Shown in pieces: positions 56,082 through 62,964 of a stretch of DNA of 64,000 nucleotides (the first letter of the stretch is position 1; the number at the start of each line of letters is the position of its first letter). The notes below the pieces were generated by a model. The model ran no database searches. It saw only the letters and a list, made by a program, of their open reading frames with translations, and was not told where the DNA came from. The translations under genes were made by a program, and so were the position numbers. The DNA lies in NCBI RefSeq assembly GCF_008973755.1, contig NZ_WBOM01000004.1:62001-126000 (forward strand), written 5' to 3'. The stretch is from Nitrincola alkalilacustris. Lineage in GTDB: Bacteria; Pseudomonadota; Gammaproteobacteria; Pseudomonadales; Balneatricaceae.

Positions 56082-56834
56082 TCAAAACAGGTCATTGGCC
56101 TGGATGGGCTGCTGGGTATCAGGGTTGTTATCACGCGGCGCAACTGCACGATGCCAGGCAGAATCGTCCTCTGCTTGCCGATCCACCTGACCACCTACAT
56201 GGCTGGCCTGTAGCTGAATTTGAGCCATTTGGAGCTGCCGGAGCTTTTGGAGCTGTTCCACCTGCATGGCAGCGATAGAGCCCCCCGCCTGGAGCAGTTG
56301 CTTAGTACCGGCCGCGCTTTCCATTTGCGCTTCGATGGTGCGAAGCGCAGAGTCTTCCCGGTCGAATTGCTGAGCCTGGAGACCAGCCGCCCGGAGTGCC
56401 CCACGTACGCTGTCATGGTTAGATTGAGACCAATCTAGGTACCGCTCTGCCAATTCATCATGGGTGCCTTGCTGGCGTTTCGAGTAGTATTCGAAGTCGC
56501 GGTATTCTCGCTGATAGTCTTCGTCGATCTGCCCAGAGCTATAAGCCACAGCCCGGCCAGTGGACACGATACTGGCCAGCGCCTGTAGATCCGCCAACGC
56601 TTGTTGTTTGATTTGGTTGGGCAGGTTGCGGAAGTTCTCATACATAATTTCATACTGCCGAATTTGATAGGCCAGGTTTTCCGCTTCCTTAATGGCTATA
56701 TCCAGCAACTCAGCATTATTAAGTAACTGAGTTACTTCCGTGGCTCCACCTGTTAAGCCTCCACCACCAGAATATACTGGTAATGATACAACCAGGGTTC
56801 CAATCAATATAAACACGGTGATTTTTTTCTTCAT
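56082..56834 (-). CDS. trbJ: TrbJ-like transfer protein (VirB5-family)
   Basis: 250 residues from ATG 56834, chosen because AGAGG lies nine bases upstream and the ATGA overlaps the traK stop. Signal peptide (MKKKITVFILIGTLVVSLPVYSGGG), then a long alpha-helical, coiled-coil region (ATEVTQLLNNAELLDIAIKEAENLAYQIRQYEIMYENFRNLPNQIKQQALADLQAL). The P-type TrbJ family acts as a minor pilus tip component; in IncP plasmids it also relates to exclusion. Its tail EDDSAWHRAVAPRDNNPDTQ matches the small downstream protein. Confidence 0.87.
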   Translation of the reverse strand: MKKKITVFILIGTLVVSLPVYSGGGGLTGGATEVTQLLNNAELLDIAIKEAENLAYQIRQYEIMYENFRNLPNQIKQQALADLQALASIVSTGRAVAYSSGQIDEDYQREYRDFEYYSKRQQGTHDELAERYLDWSQSNHDSVRGALRAAGLQAQQFDREDSALRTIEAQMESAAGTKQLLQAGGSIAAMQVEQLQKLRQLQMAQIQLQASHVGGQVDRQAEDDSAWHRAVAPRDNNPDTQQPIQANDLF

Positions 56835-57058
56835 TGATCGCATCCTCTTATAAATCTCCTGACATACAACGCAAACTGGTTGTAGTTGATTTTTATTTCT
56901 CCATTAGTATGCAAAACTCTCCACACATCCACAGCTGTATAACCCTGATCTAAAGCTATTTTGATTTGGTCAATATTTTTCAGGAAAGCTACTTTTCCAT
57001 TAGTGGGTGGCTTATTAAGTCTAGCAATACGAAGTTCTTCTATAAGCTCCATAGGCAA
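56831..57058 (-). CDS. traK: TraK-like oriT-associated protein
   Basis: 75 residues: NGKVAFLKNIDQIKIALDQGYTAVDVWRVLHTNGEIKINYNQFALYVRRFI. This matches the small TraK-family DNA-binding proteins of IncP-type systems, which bind next to the nick site at oriT and help relaxosome assembly. Shorter than RP4 TraK, so it represents the core only. First gene of the minus operon; AGAGGAG stands eight bases upstream. An oriT may lie in 57,059-57,596. Confidence 0.7.
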   Translation of the reverse strand: MPMELIEELRIARLNKPPTNGKVAFLKNIDQIKIALDQGYTAVDVWRVLHTNGEIKINYNQFALYVRRFIRGCDQ

Positions 57059-57109
57059 TCTCCTCTTATCAAGCTATAAAATGATACCCTTGCAACAAAC
57101 AGAGAACAC

Positions 57110-57365
57110 TTACGATATATCGTAACCAACTGTTTTAATTTGGAGGTTTTAGTTCTTATCGCACAATAAGCGCACTGCAACCGCACTTTCCCGCACAATA
57201 GCCGCACTACAACTGAAACTTGTCATTAAGGGGATTAAAATTAAGATATTTATTAATAAATATTCTAAGAAATTATAGAATCCAGAATAAATATGCTTTC
57301 GAAGCGGCATAAAGCGGTATCATGCGATGGATTAGGAGGGCAGGATAGGTATTTGCTATACCGCC
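57110..57365 (-). promoter_or_regulatory. Control module B upstream of traK
   Basis: Reading toward traK on the minus strand: CCTATCCTGCCC near 57,353-57,340, AT-rich AGAATATTTATTAATAAATA (57,266-57,247), five GTGCG repeats on the minus strand (CGCAC at 57,160, 57,171, 57,182, 57,192, 57,203), and TTACGATATATCGTAA (57,110-57,125) 51 bp before the start. This duplicates module A, inverted, with the same 11-11-10-11 spacing counted from the palindrome. The rest of 57,059-57,596 contains no convincing gene. Confidence 0.75.
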
Positions 57366-57596
57366 GCAAACGTTGGTATGGCAAATCCATGAATTTACTC
57401 GCCCTGACGGGCTCAACAATCCTACTTACAAAGGAAGCAACTACCGCTGCCAATACAGCAAGTTAAATATTAGGTTATCAAAGTTTGGAACTTTTTTTCA
57501 GGAATAAGCAACAGAAGGAAACGACTAAAGCCCGGCTAAAAATGCATTAAATGCATATCACAATATAAAAATTAAATATATCCAAAACGAAAACAA

Positions 57597-58274
57597 CTAC
57601 TTGGGTAAAACATATTTCCCAAAAGTATCAACATGAAGACTATTCATAAAACTAAAGAGAGCATCAAACACCTCATTCAATTCATTTTTACTAGTTCTTC
57701 CAAATGCAATACTCAAAGACATGTCTACATCTTTTCTTGCTCTAACTTTAGAAGAAACCAAATCAAAATCTGAAGATTTTAAAATGATAAACATTGCTTC
57801 TTCCATGCTTATCATTCTTGCCCAAAGCGAATCAACTAAAGCCATTCCTTCAATCTTTGATAGCGCCACGAAAGCTCTCTTATCACCACTAAGCAATGAG
57901 TCATCACTCGACTCATACAGTGCAGCGAATAATATTGCTTCACCGGTATCAATATCGGGTCTATTAAGCTCTAAAATTGGGTTGGCAGACTCAGCAATAA
58001 TTTCCACTTCTAATGCGTTTTCAACCAATAACCTTGCCTGCTCCACTGACTCCGGAGAACCGAGCTTTTCCAAGGCCTTTTTATCATCCTTAAGCTTCAG
58101 TTGAAACTTCAGTTGAGGTAGCACTAAAAGGTCATCTAAGCCACACTTTAGAGCGCCAGTGAGCTCATCTAGCAACTGGTATTGACAAATTTTCTTTGCA
58201 ACATCACTGTCTAGGAGGTACAAATCAACTACCTTAATATCCTTGAACTGATAAGATGTATTCTTTACTTTCAT
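57597..58274 (-). CDS. PIN-like domain protein, partner of an ImmA/IrrE peptidase
   Basis: About 225 residues from ATG 58274; TTG and GTG lie just upstream, all inside the preceding gene (41-bp overlap). Acidic pattern of PIN nucleases: VVDLYLLDSDVAKKIC near the N-terminus, DTGEAILFAALYE in the middle (Glu about 112), and LLSGDKRAFVAL (Asp about 130). PIN domains are RNases with Mg2+ bound by three to four acidic residues. Such proteins paired with a peptidase that senses a signal resemble toxin or defence pairs. Very AT-rich. Assignment moderate. Confidence 0.6.
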   Translation of the reverse strand: MKVKNTSYQFKDIKVVDLYLLDSDVAKKICQYQLLDELTGALKCGLDDLLVLPQLKFQLKLKDDKKALEKLGSPESVEQARLLVENALEVEIIAESANPILELNRPDIDTGEAILFAALYESSDDSLLSGDKRAFVALSKIEGMALVDSLWARMISMEEAMFIILKSSDFDLVSSKVRARKDVDMSLSIAFGRTSKNELNEVFDALFSFMNSLHVDTFGKYVLPK

Positions 58275-59304
58275 CACCAAGCCGTGAAAGGTCTGAATTT
58301 AAGTAAAATCTTTCCTTCAACACTTCAACTGCACTAACACGCTGCTCTATAAAGTTTAGAGCCTGACTTGCTCGAATCCAGTCATCATGCTCCTTGGCGT
58401 AAGAAACTATTAAGTGTCCAGCATCTATACCCATCTGTGCCCCGATTCCAATTGCAGTGGCAGCGAGTACTGCTGATGAGGTCTGTCGAGGAATAAGATC
58501 AGTAACGTCAATATTTCCATTTCGCAAAATATTAAGTGCAAAAAGATCAGCCTCTATTTCCTGCCTATCTTTACGAATAGTCGCACTACCCTCCAATCCT
58601 TCGCTAATCCCTGAAACCTCTTCATCTATTAAAGCGCCATTGTTTTCAAGATGACCACAAACAATGTGAGCTAACTCATGAGCTAGTACGAACAACTGTT
58701 TTGCATATTGGGAGTAGTTAAAACCAAGGAGTATTACCGGTCGACCATCAACCATTACCGCCATCCCAGTCATACGCTTTGTATTTCTAGGCATTTCCTT
58801 CAAAAATAAGACAGGTATACCAGACAACCAGCAGAAATCTAGTAATCCTTCATAATCCACGCAATTTTTACCTGATAATTGGAGTATATTTTCATATAAG
58901 AGCTTTGGATTACACGAAAGTGGTTTGTATGGAACCTGAGAAGTTATAACAGCTATGCGAGCTGCAGCGACTCCTAGGTTTGCAGCCACATTTAACTCAT
59001 TAACATTTGTATCAATTCTACGCTTAAAATTAGTATGGGTCTTATTTGATTGAGGTTGAATACACAAAACTCCATCTTGACCGAATTTAACATCGAGGCC
59101 TAAACGTTGCTGGAGAATCAGTGCGAACTGTAGAGCCCCTGCGCTTGTTTTCAGCAGACTATTATCCCACCACTCCGGCAAGAAACGCGTAACAAAAGAG
59201 CGCGGGTAACCCGCTGCTTGAAGAGATTGAAAAGCTGCTTTAACTGTTATCGGAGTCTTTGAATCACGCATAATATACTCCTTTAACCTCTCAGCCCCTA
59301 TCAT
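58234..59304 (-). CDS. ImmA/IrrE-family metallopeptidase
   Basis: 356 residues. Central HEXXH zinc motif H209-E210-L-A-H213 (LFVLAHELAHIVCGHLE) with downstream third-ligand candidate in RQEIEADLFALNIL. ImmA/IrrE-type peptidases cleave partner repressors, often after DNA damage or phage cues. The N-terminal ~85 residues (PITVKAAFQSLQAAGYPRSFVTRFLPEWWDNSLLKTSAGALQFALILQQRLG) may be a regulatory or partner-binding domain. The PIN-like gene overlaps its 3' end. Acquired, AT-rich DNA. Confidence 0.82.
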   Translation of the reverse strand: MIGAERLKEYIMRDSKTPITVKAAFQSLQAAGYPRSFVTRFLPEWWDNSLLKTSAGALQFALILQQRLGLDVKFGQDGVLCIQPQSNKTHTNFKRRIDTNVNELNVAANLGVAAARIAVITSQVPYKPLSCNPKLLYENILQLSGKNCVDYEGLLDFCWLSGIPVLFLKEMPRNTKRMTGMAVMVDGRPVILLGFNYSQYAKQLFVLAHELAHIVCGHLENNGALIDEEVSGISEGLEGSATIRKDRQEIEADLFALNILRNGNIDVTDLIPRQTSSAVLAATAIGIGAQMGIDAGHLIVSYAKEHDDWIRASQALNFIEQRVSAVEVLKERFYLNSDLSRLGDESKEYILSVQGY

Positions 59305-59373
59305 ACATCCGTAGTCTTACACTCACACCATAACGAACAATGAGCAATGCAACGATCTGAACTACACACTACA

Positions 59374-59415
59374 CACTACTCACTACTCACTACTCACTAC
59401 TCACTACTCACTACT
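59374..59415 (+). repeat. Six tandem CACTACT heptamers
   Basis: Exactly six head-to-tail copies, preceded by degenerate ACTACACACTACA, in the 592-bp non-coding gap 59,305-59,896 upstream of the peptidase gene. 7-bp units in a non-coding place suggest slippage-prone spacing that might change the promoter. Confidence 0.85.
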
Positions 59416-59655
59416 GTATCAAACACCAGCAAACGCATGTATAAGAGCATGTTATTATTAACCCGGCCGTAATTTATGTTAGGTCGATACACGAAGCCAT
59501 TGAGCTTCGAGGTCATCTAAAGCACATGTAAATCGCGGCTTACTAAATATGGTCAAGCACCCCAGGCTTCAAGTTCAAGAAAAGCTCTTGGACTCCTAAA
59601 TTGCTCAACAAAGGTCTTACTGAGCTTCTCTGGCTAATCATAGATTGTTTTTTAT

Positions 59656-59707
59656 GCAGCTGTGATTCATGCAACCCTACTAGACTGGCTCGTGAATCAC
59701 TTGCTGC
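59656..59707. other. Long hairpin in the 59.3-59.9 kb gap
   Basis: GCAGCTGTGATTCA and TGAATCACTTGCTGC pair over 13 positions (one mismatch/bulge) around a loop of about 23 bases. No gene overlaps. It may terminate, regulate or be part of a small RNA; no T-run follows. Nothing else is seen in this gap besides the heptamers. Confidence 0.4.
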
Positions 59708-59896
59708 ACAATATTTTTTCTTAAAGCAGCACTACAGCTCATCACTTACATAGGGCATTGGTCTGACTTTACTCAACTGCCTTATTGTAGCATATTTGAC
59801 GCACTTAGAATGTAAAAAATTCACTTTTTCAAGGTTTAGACGAGACGAGCATGGCTCAAAGATGGCAAAATAAAGCTCGTTCCGAGAGACCCAGAT

Positions 59897-60445
59897 ATGC
59901 GCGAAACCGAAATCAAGCAAGCACTTACTCAACACCTAGGAGCATCGTCTCCCGGTGTATCTACTGTATTTTTAGAAGAGCTTTCCTTGAGCGGAGGAGA
60001 GGTGCGTGCCGATTTGGTCAGAGTTGAGGATATGCATTGTTTCGAGATCAAAAGCGCGGGCGACTCCCTCAAGCGCCTTGTAGGACAGGGATCCAGATAT
60101 GCCAGAGTTTTCGATCACATCACCCTCGTCACGGCGGCAAAACACTTAGAAAAAGCAAGGCCAATGCTACCTGCATGGTGGGGAATCATTGTAATACCTG
60201 AATCCCAAGGTAAACCATTCAAACAAATTAGGAAAGCACGTGCAAACAAAAGGCATGAACCAGAGGTTTTAGCTACACTGCTAAATCGAGAAGAAGCGCT
60301 TAGCATCCTTAATGATAAGGGTATAACCAGAGGATTCAAAAGCAAAAGTCTCTATGTTATTCAAGCCAAGGTAGCGGAAGTCCTTAGTCTTAGCGAGTTA
60401 AGAATAAATGTACAAAAATGTCTACTTTCTAGAAACAATAGATAA
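59897..60445 (+). CDS. sce7726-family protein, PD-(D/E)XK nuclease-like
   Basis: 182 residues. EVRADLVRVEDMHCFEIKSAGDSLKRL has D39 and E50-x-K52, the PD-(D/E)XK nuclease-fold pattern (Asp, then Glu-x-Lys), followed by QGSRYARVFDHITLV. This composition is that of sce7726 proteins, which are often found beside a beta-family (sce7725-like) gene, as here (converging, 15 bp between stops). Likely an anti-phage or other accessory system. Function unknown. Confidence 0.72.
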   Translation: MRETEIKQALTQHLGASSPGVSTVFLEELSLSGGEVRADLVRVEDMHCFEIKSAGDSLKRLVGQGSRYARVFDHITLVTAAKHLEKARPMLPAWWGIIVIPESQGKPFKQIRKARANKRHEPEVLATLLNREEALSILNDKGITRGFKSKSLYVIQAKVAEVLSLSELRINVQKCLLSRNNR

Positions 60446-60460
60446 GGTACTATTCAAGAA

Positions 60461-61477
60461 TCAATACTGCTCTTTAAGAACGTATGCTATATGGTGACTC
60501 CATGCTTCTGTTATATGATAGTGGCCACACTTCTTATTCTTAACAGGGATGTTTGCATCCGCACGGTCCGCAATCAAATCATCGCCAAACGAATATCCAC
60601 GCCCCTTGAAATCTGAAGAGTAGTTATTCACAAGAATCGTAGAAATTGCAATAGAATCTTGCGTAGTCTTTCCATCAGCCCTCAAAACAAGCCAATCGTT
60701 ATCACGCGTATATCGTATAGCGATTCGGTTACTACGCAATTGTTTTATGTCTTCAGTCCAGCCTGGAGCCAATATACCGTAATCTCCATAGCCTATAGCT
60801 TTATCAATCCTTCCTGAGACAACAGTCCAAAAATCCCAATCCCGCCGCCTAAAAGTTGCCACACCAGTTTTAATTGACGCAAGACTTTCTGGATAAGCTC
60901 CTGATATAAGATGCAAGCTTAATGCGTCAAAGTTCATTAATGATTGAATAGATGTAGAAAATAAATCCACATCCTCCTCACTCCAAGAGAGAGGGCTAAC
61001 TCCTAAATCAACAATAATTTTATAAGAGATATTCGATTGTTTTAAAACTTTAACTGCTCGTTTAACTAGGACTACATCATTATCATTAATTAGTAGAGAG
61101 TCCTTCCGCAATCTAATTACAATATATGAGACTTTAGTTACAGTACTCAATAGTTTAGAATCCATAGCAATTATATCAGCTGGACTAAACACCGGTCTTA
61201 CAGGCATAGATTTTTGAATTGAATTATTTAAAAAAAACAACAATTCATGACTACGACTTGAAGTTAATTTACCTGAAGGGTTGGCATAGTCCACAAGAGT
61301 CTCATGTGGCCAAACTGTGTTTAAGTTTAATAGTATATTTTTATGCTGATCTGAATCACGCACTTCGATACAAGGCAGCAGTCGCGACTTTATAGTACTG
61401 TCTACTTTTTCAAGCGCTTTTTGTTCCCAGCGCTGCCATTTTATAACCGGAATATAGGTAAAAATCGAACTAACCAC
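60461..61477 (-). CDS. Beta-family (T4 Beta protein-like / sce7725-like) protein
   Basis: 338 residues: FTYIPVIKWQRWEQKALEKVDSTIKSRLLPCIEVRDS at the N-terminus, IVIRLRKDS, YKIIVDLGVSPLSWSEEDVD, GAYPESLASIKTGVATFRRRDWDFWTVV and YGDYGILAPGW. This fits the beta-protein family found in phages and genomic islands. An alpha/beta barrel-like fold is probable, no catalytic role assigned. Next to sce7726 it forms a conserved pair in islands. Strongly AT-rich. The 246-bp gap to attR holds two GGTACA repeats and no gene. Confidence 0.65.
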   Translation of the reverse strand: MVSSIFTYIPVIKWQRWEQKALEKVDSTIKSRLLPCIEVRDSDQHKNILLNLNTVWPHETLVDYANPSGKLTSSRSHELLFFLNNSIQKSMPVRPVFSPADIIAMDSKLLSTVTKVSYIVIRLRKDSLLINDNDVVLVKRAVKVLKQSNISYKIIVDLGVSPLSWSEEDVDLFSTSIQSLMNFDALSLHLISGAYPESLASIKTGVATFRRRDWDFWTVVSGRIDKAIGYGDYGILAPGWTEDIKQLRSNRIAIRYTRDNDWLVLRADGKTTQDSIAISTILVNNYSSDFKGRGYSFGDDLIADRADANIPVKNKKCGHYHITEAWSHHIAYVLKEQY

Positions 61478-61585
61478 GCGTCCCTCCTTGGTATTATCTA
61501 CCGTTCAAATACAACACTAACTACTTGAACATACTATCGATCTACTTTGCATATAGTAACAAACATTAACATAGCGACTCGCATC

Positions 61586-61602
61586 GGTACAGTACTGGTA
61601 CA
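61586..61602. promoter_or_regulatory. GGTACA repeats at the right end
   Basis: Copies at 61,586 and 61,597 (11 bp apart, the same interval as the first two on the left). About 120 bp inside attR. Candidate integrase arm sites. Confidence 0.45.
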
Positions 61603-61723
61603 TCCATAAGCTTGCTCACCTTACCCAAAAATACGCTAACTTACTGTCACCAAAGTACTTTCCCTTACGCTCAACTATACCAATATACCATTGATTTATA
61701 AAGACTTATGGTTTAATATTCAA

Positions 61724-61775
61724 ACTCATAATCCGTTGGTCCCAGGTTCAAGTCCTGGTGGGCCCACCATTTCAA
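61724..61775 (+). repeat. attR: partial tRNA-Ile2 3' copy
   Basis: Identical to 49,984-50,035: last 46 bases of the tRNA (from the anticodon stem to CCA) plus TTTCAA. The 5' half of a tRNA is absent upstream, so it is not a functional tRNA gene. Confidence 0.93.
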
Positions 61776-61959
61776 ATCAGTAAATTTAAAGTACTGTCAG
61801 CTCATGGAGCTGATGTTGCCTATCCCCTCTACACACCAAAGCTTGCAAAATCATCTCACCGGAACCATTTCGACACGCGGTCTTTGTGAATATTGCAGCC
61901 TTGAAATAAGCTCAAAGCAGTGTAATGATCGAACTGATCACCCATCACCGAGAGCCTCT

Positions 61960-62313
61960 ATGAATATTACAGATCTGATCGATGTTACCCTGCCAGCAGA
62001 TGATACTGATTCATTCCTGCCAGATGCCCATAAAATCATCAGTGGCAGCCCAGTTCAGCGCGTCTGGAATCTGATGAGTTCCGCGGATGAGCGCTTTCAC
62101 AGTGGCATCTGGGATTGCCAGGCCGGACACTGGCGCATTCAGTATACGGAAGATGAGTATTGCCACATTCTGGAAGGAGAATCGATCATTCATGACGGCC
62201 AGGGTGGCAGCAAACAGGTCTGTGCCGGCGATCACTTTCTGATACCTGCCGGGTTCAGTGGCTCCTGGGAAGTGCCGGTTTACTGCCGCAAAATCTACGT
62301 GGTTTATGAATAA
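61960..62313 (+). CDS. Cupin-domain protein
   Basis: 117 residues from ATG 61960 with GAGAG upstream; the longer frame from 61804 overlaps non-coding DNA next to attR. Cupin motifs: GIWDCQAGHWRIQYTEDEYCHILEGESII and VCAGDHFLIPAGFSGSWEVP, in the DUF861/EutQ-like arrangement, with few of the usual histidines, so metal use is uncertain. Probably a small-molecule-binding or sensing protein. First chromosomal gene after the element. Confidence 0.75.
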   Translation: MNITDLIDVTLPADDTDSFLPDAHKIISGSPVQRVWNLMSSADERFHSGIWDCQAGHWRIQYTEDEYCHILEGESIIHDGQGGSKQVCAGDHFLIPAGFSGSWEVPVYCRKIYVVYE

Positions 62314-62371
62314 ACCAGATAACGTCCAGCCGATACATGACCATTCAGGACCACCGATTCAGGAGCCACCC

Positions 62372-62905
62372 ATGCGCATCGCAACCCTCGGCCCTGCCGG
62401 CAGTAATCACGAACTGGTGCTGACACGCTATATACAACGCAAGCAACTCCTGCAGGCCGAGATACTGCTTATCAGCCACTTTGAAGACGCGTTTCAGGAT
62501 CTGATCAGCGGTCGCATTGATTACCTGCTACAGTGCACCGCTCACCCTTCACACGGTGAATGCGTCGGGCGCTTCATGCATCGCGCCTTTCCGATAGACT
62601 GTTTTATTGATGAGAGCAAACCTCTGGCCCTGCTGGCACGCACCGATACCCCACACCCGCAGCGTCTCGGACTGCAGCCTGCCACACGCCACTACACAGA
62701 TTTGAGTGAGTTCTCTACCCAGATAGATCTTCCTTCCATTGTCACTGTGGCTGAGCAACTGCTGAGCGGGGAGATCGAAGCTGGCATCTGTGCCGAAGAG
62801 GTACTGCAGCAGCACCCGGATCAGTTAAGGCTGCTCAAACCTCTGGGTGCTGCGCTGGATGTATGGGTGTTGTTCGGCAGGCACAAAGCGGGCATGGAGG
62901 CGTAG
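62372..62905 (+). CDS. Prephenate-dehydratase-like substrate-binding-domain protein
   Basis: 177 residues from ATG 62372, selected by AGGAG eight bases upstream. MRIATLGPAGSNHELVLTRYIQRK resembles the opening GPxGS/T-x-A region of prephenate dehydratase, and later YLLQCTAHPSHGECVGRF and EIEAGICAEEVL fit a periplasmic-binding-type fold. No ACT regulatory domain is present and the length is too short for a normal PheA. It may bind a chorismate-related metabolite. Function not established. Confidence 0.6.
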   Translation: MRIATLGPAGSNHELVLTRYIQRKQLLQAEILLISHFEDAFQDLISGRIDYLLQCTAHPSHGECVGRFMHRAFPIDCFIDESKPLALLARTDTPHPQRLGLQPATRHYTDLSEFSTQIDLPSIVTVAEQLLSGEIEAGICAEEVLQQHPDQLRLLKPLGAALDVWVLFGRHKAGMEA

Positions 62906-62964
62906 CACGCCCCCGCATCCGCTCGCTGTTCACTTAACACTGACTTACATAACTCTCAGCTTAC

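Larger units (their letters stand above)
49984..61775 (+). mobile_element. 11.8-kb integrative mobilizable-type element in tRNA-Ile2
   Basis: A 52-bp exact direct repeat bounds the element: 49,984-50,035 (within the intact tRNA gene and 6 bases past it) and 61,724-61,775. Contents: integrase, excisionase-like HTH protein, IncQ-like repA-repC with iterons, TraK-trbJ-trbK-like-trbL transfer genes on the minus strand, and variable cargo. No relaxase, coupling protein (VirD4/TraG) or VirB4/VirB11-type ATPase is present, so self-transfer is not expected. Transfer with a helper P-type system is inferred. Confidence 0.9.

Noticed and set aside
57292-57465. 57-codon plus-strand frame (MLSKRHKAVSC...) near module B
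   Set aside because: It overlaps the segment duplicated from module A, where no matching frame exists; no ribosome site.
59374-59415. CRISPR or iteron array in the heptamers
   Set aside because: Units are only 7 bp with no spacers and no Rep gene adjacent; simple tandem repeat.
59732-59935. 67-codon minus frame upstream of the sce7726 gene
   Set aside because: No ribosome site or family match, and it overlaps the start of the better-supported gene.
61724-61775. Second tRNA gene
   Set aside because: Only the 3' 46 bases are present; the 5' acceptor and D-arm are missing, so it is an attachment-site copy.
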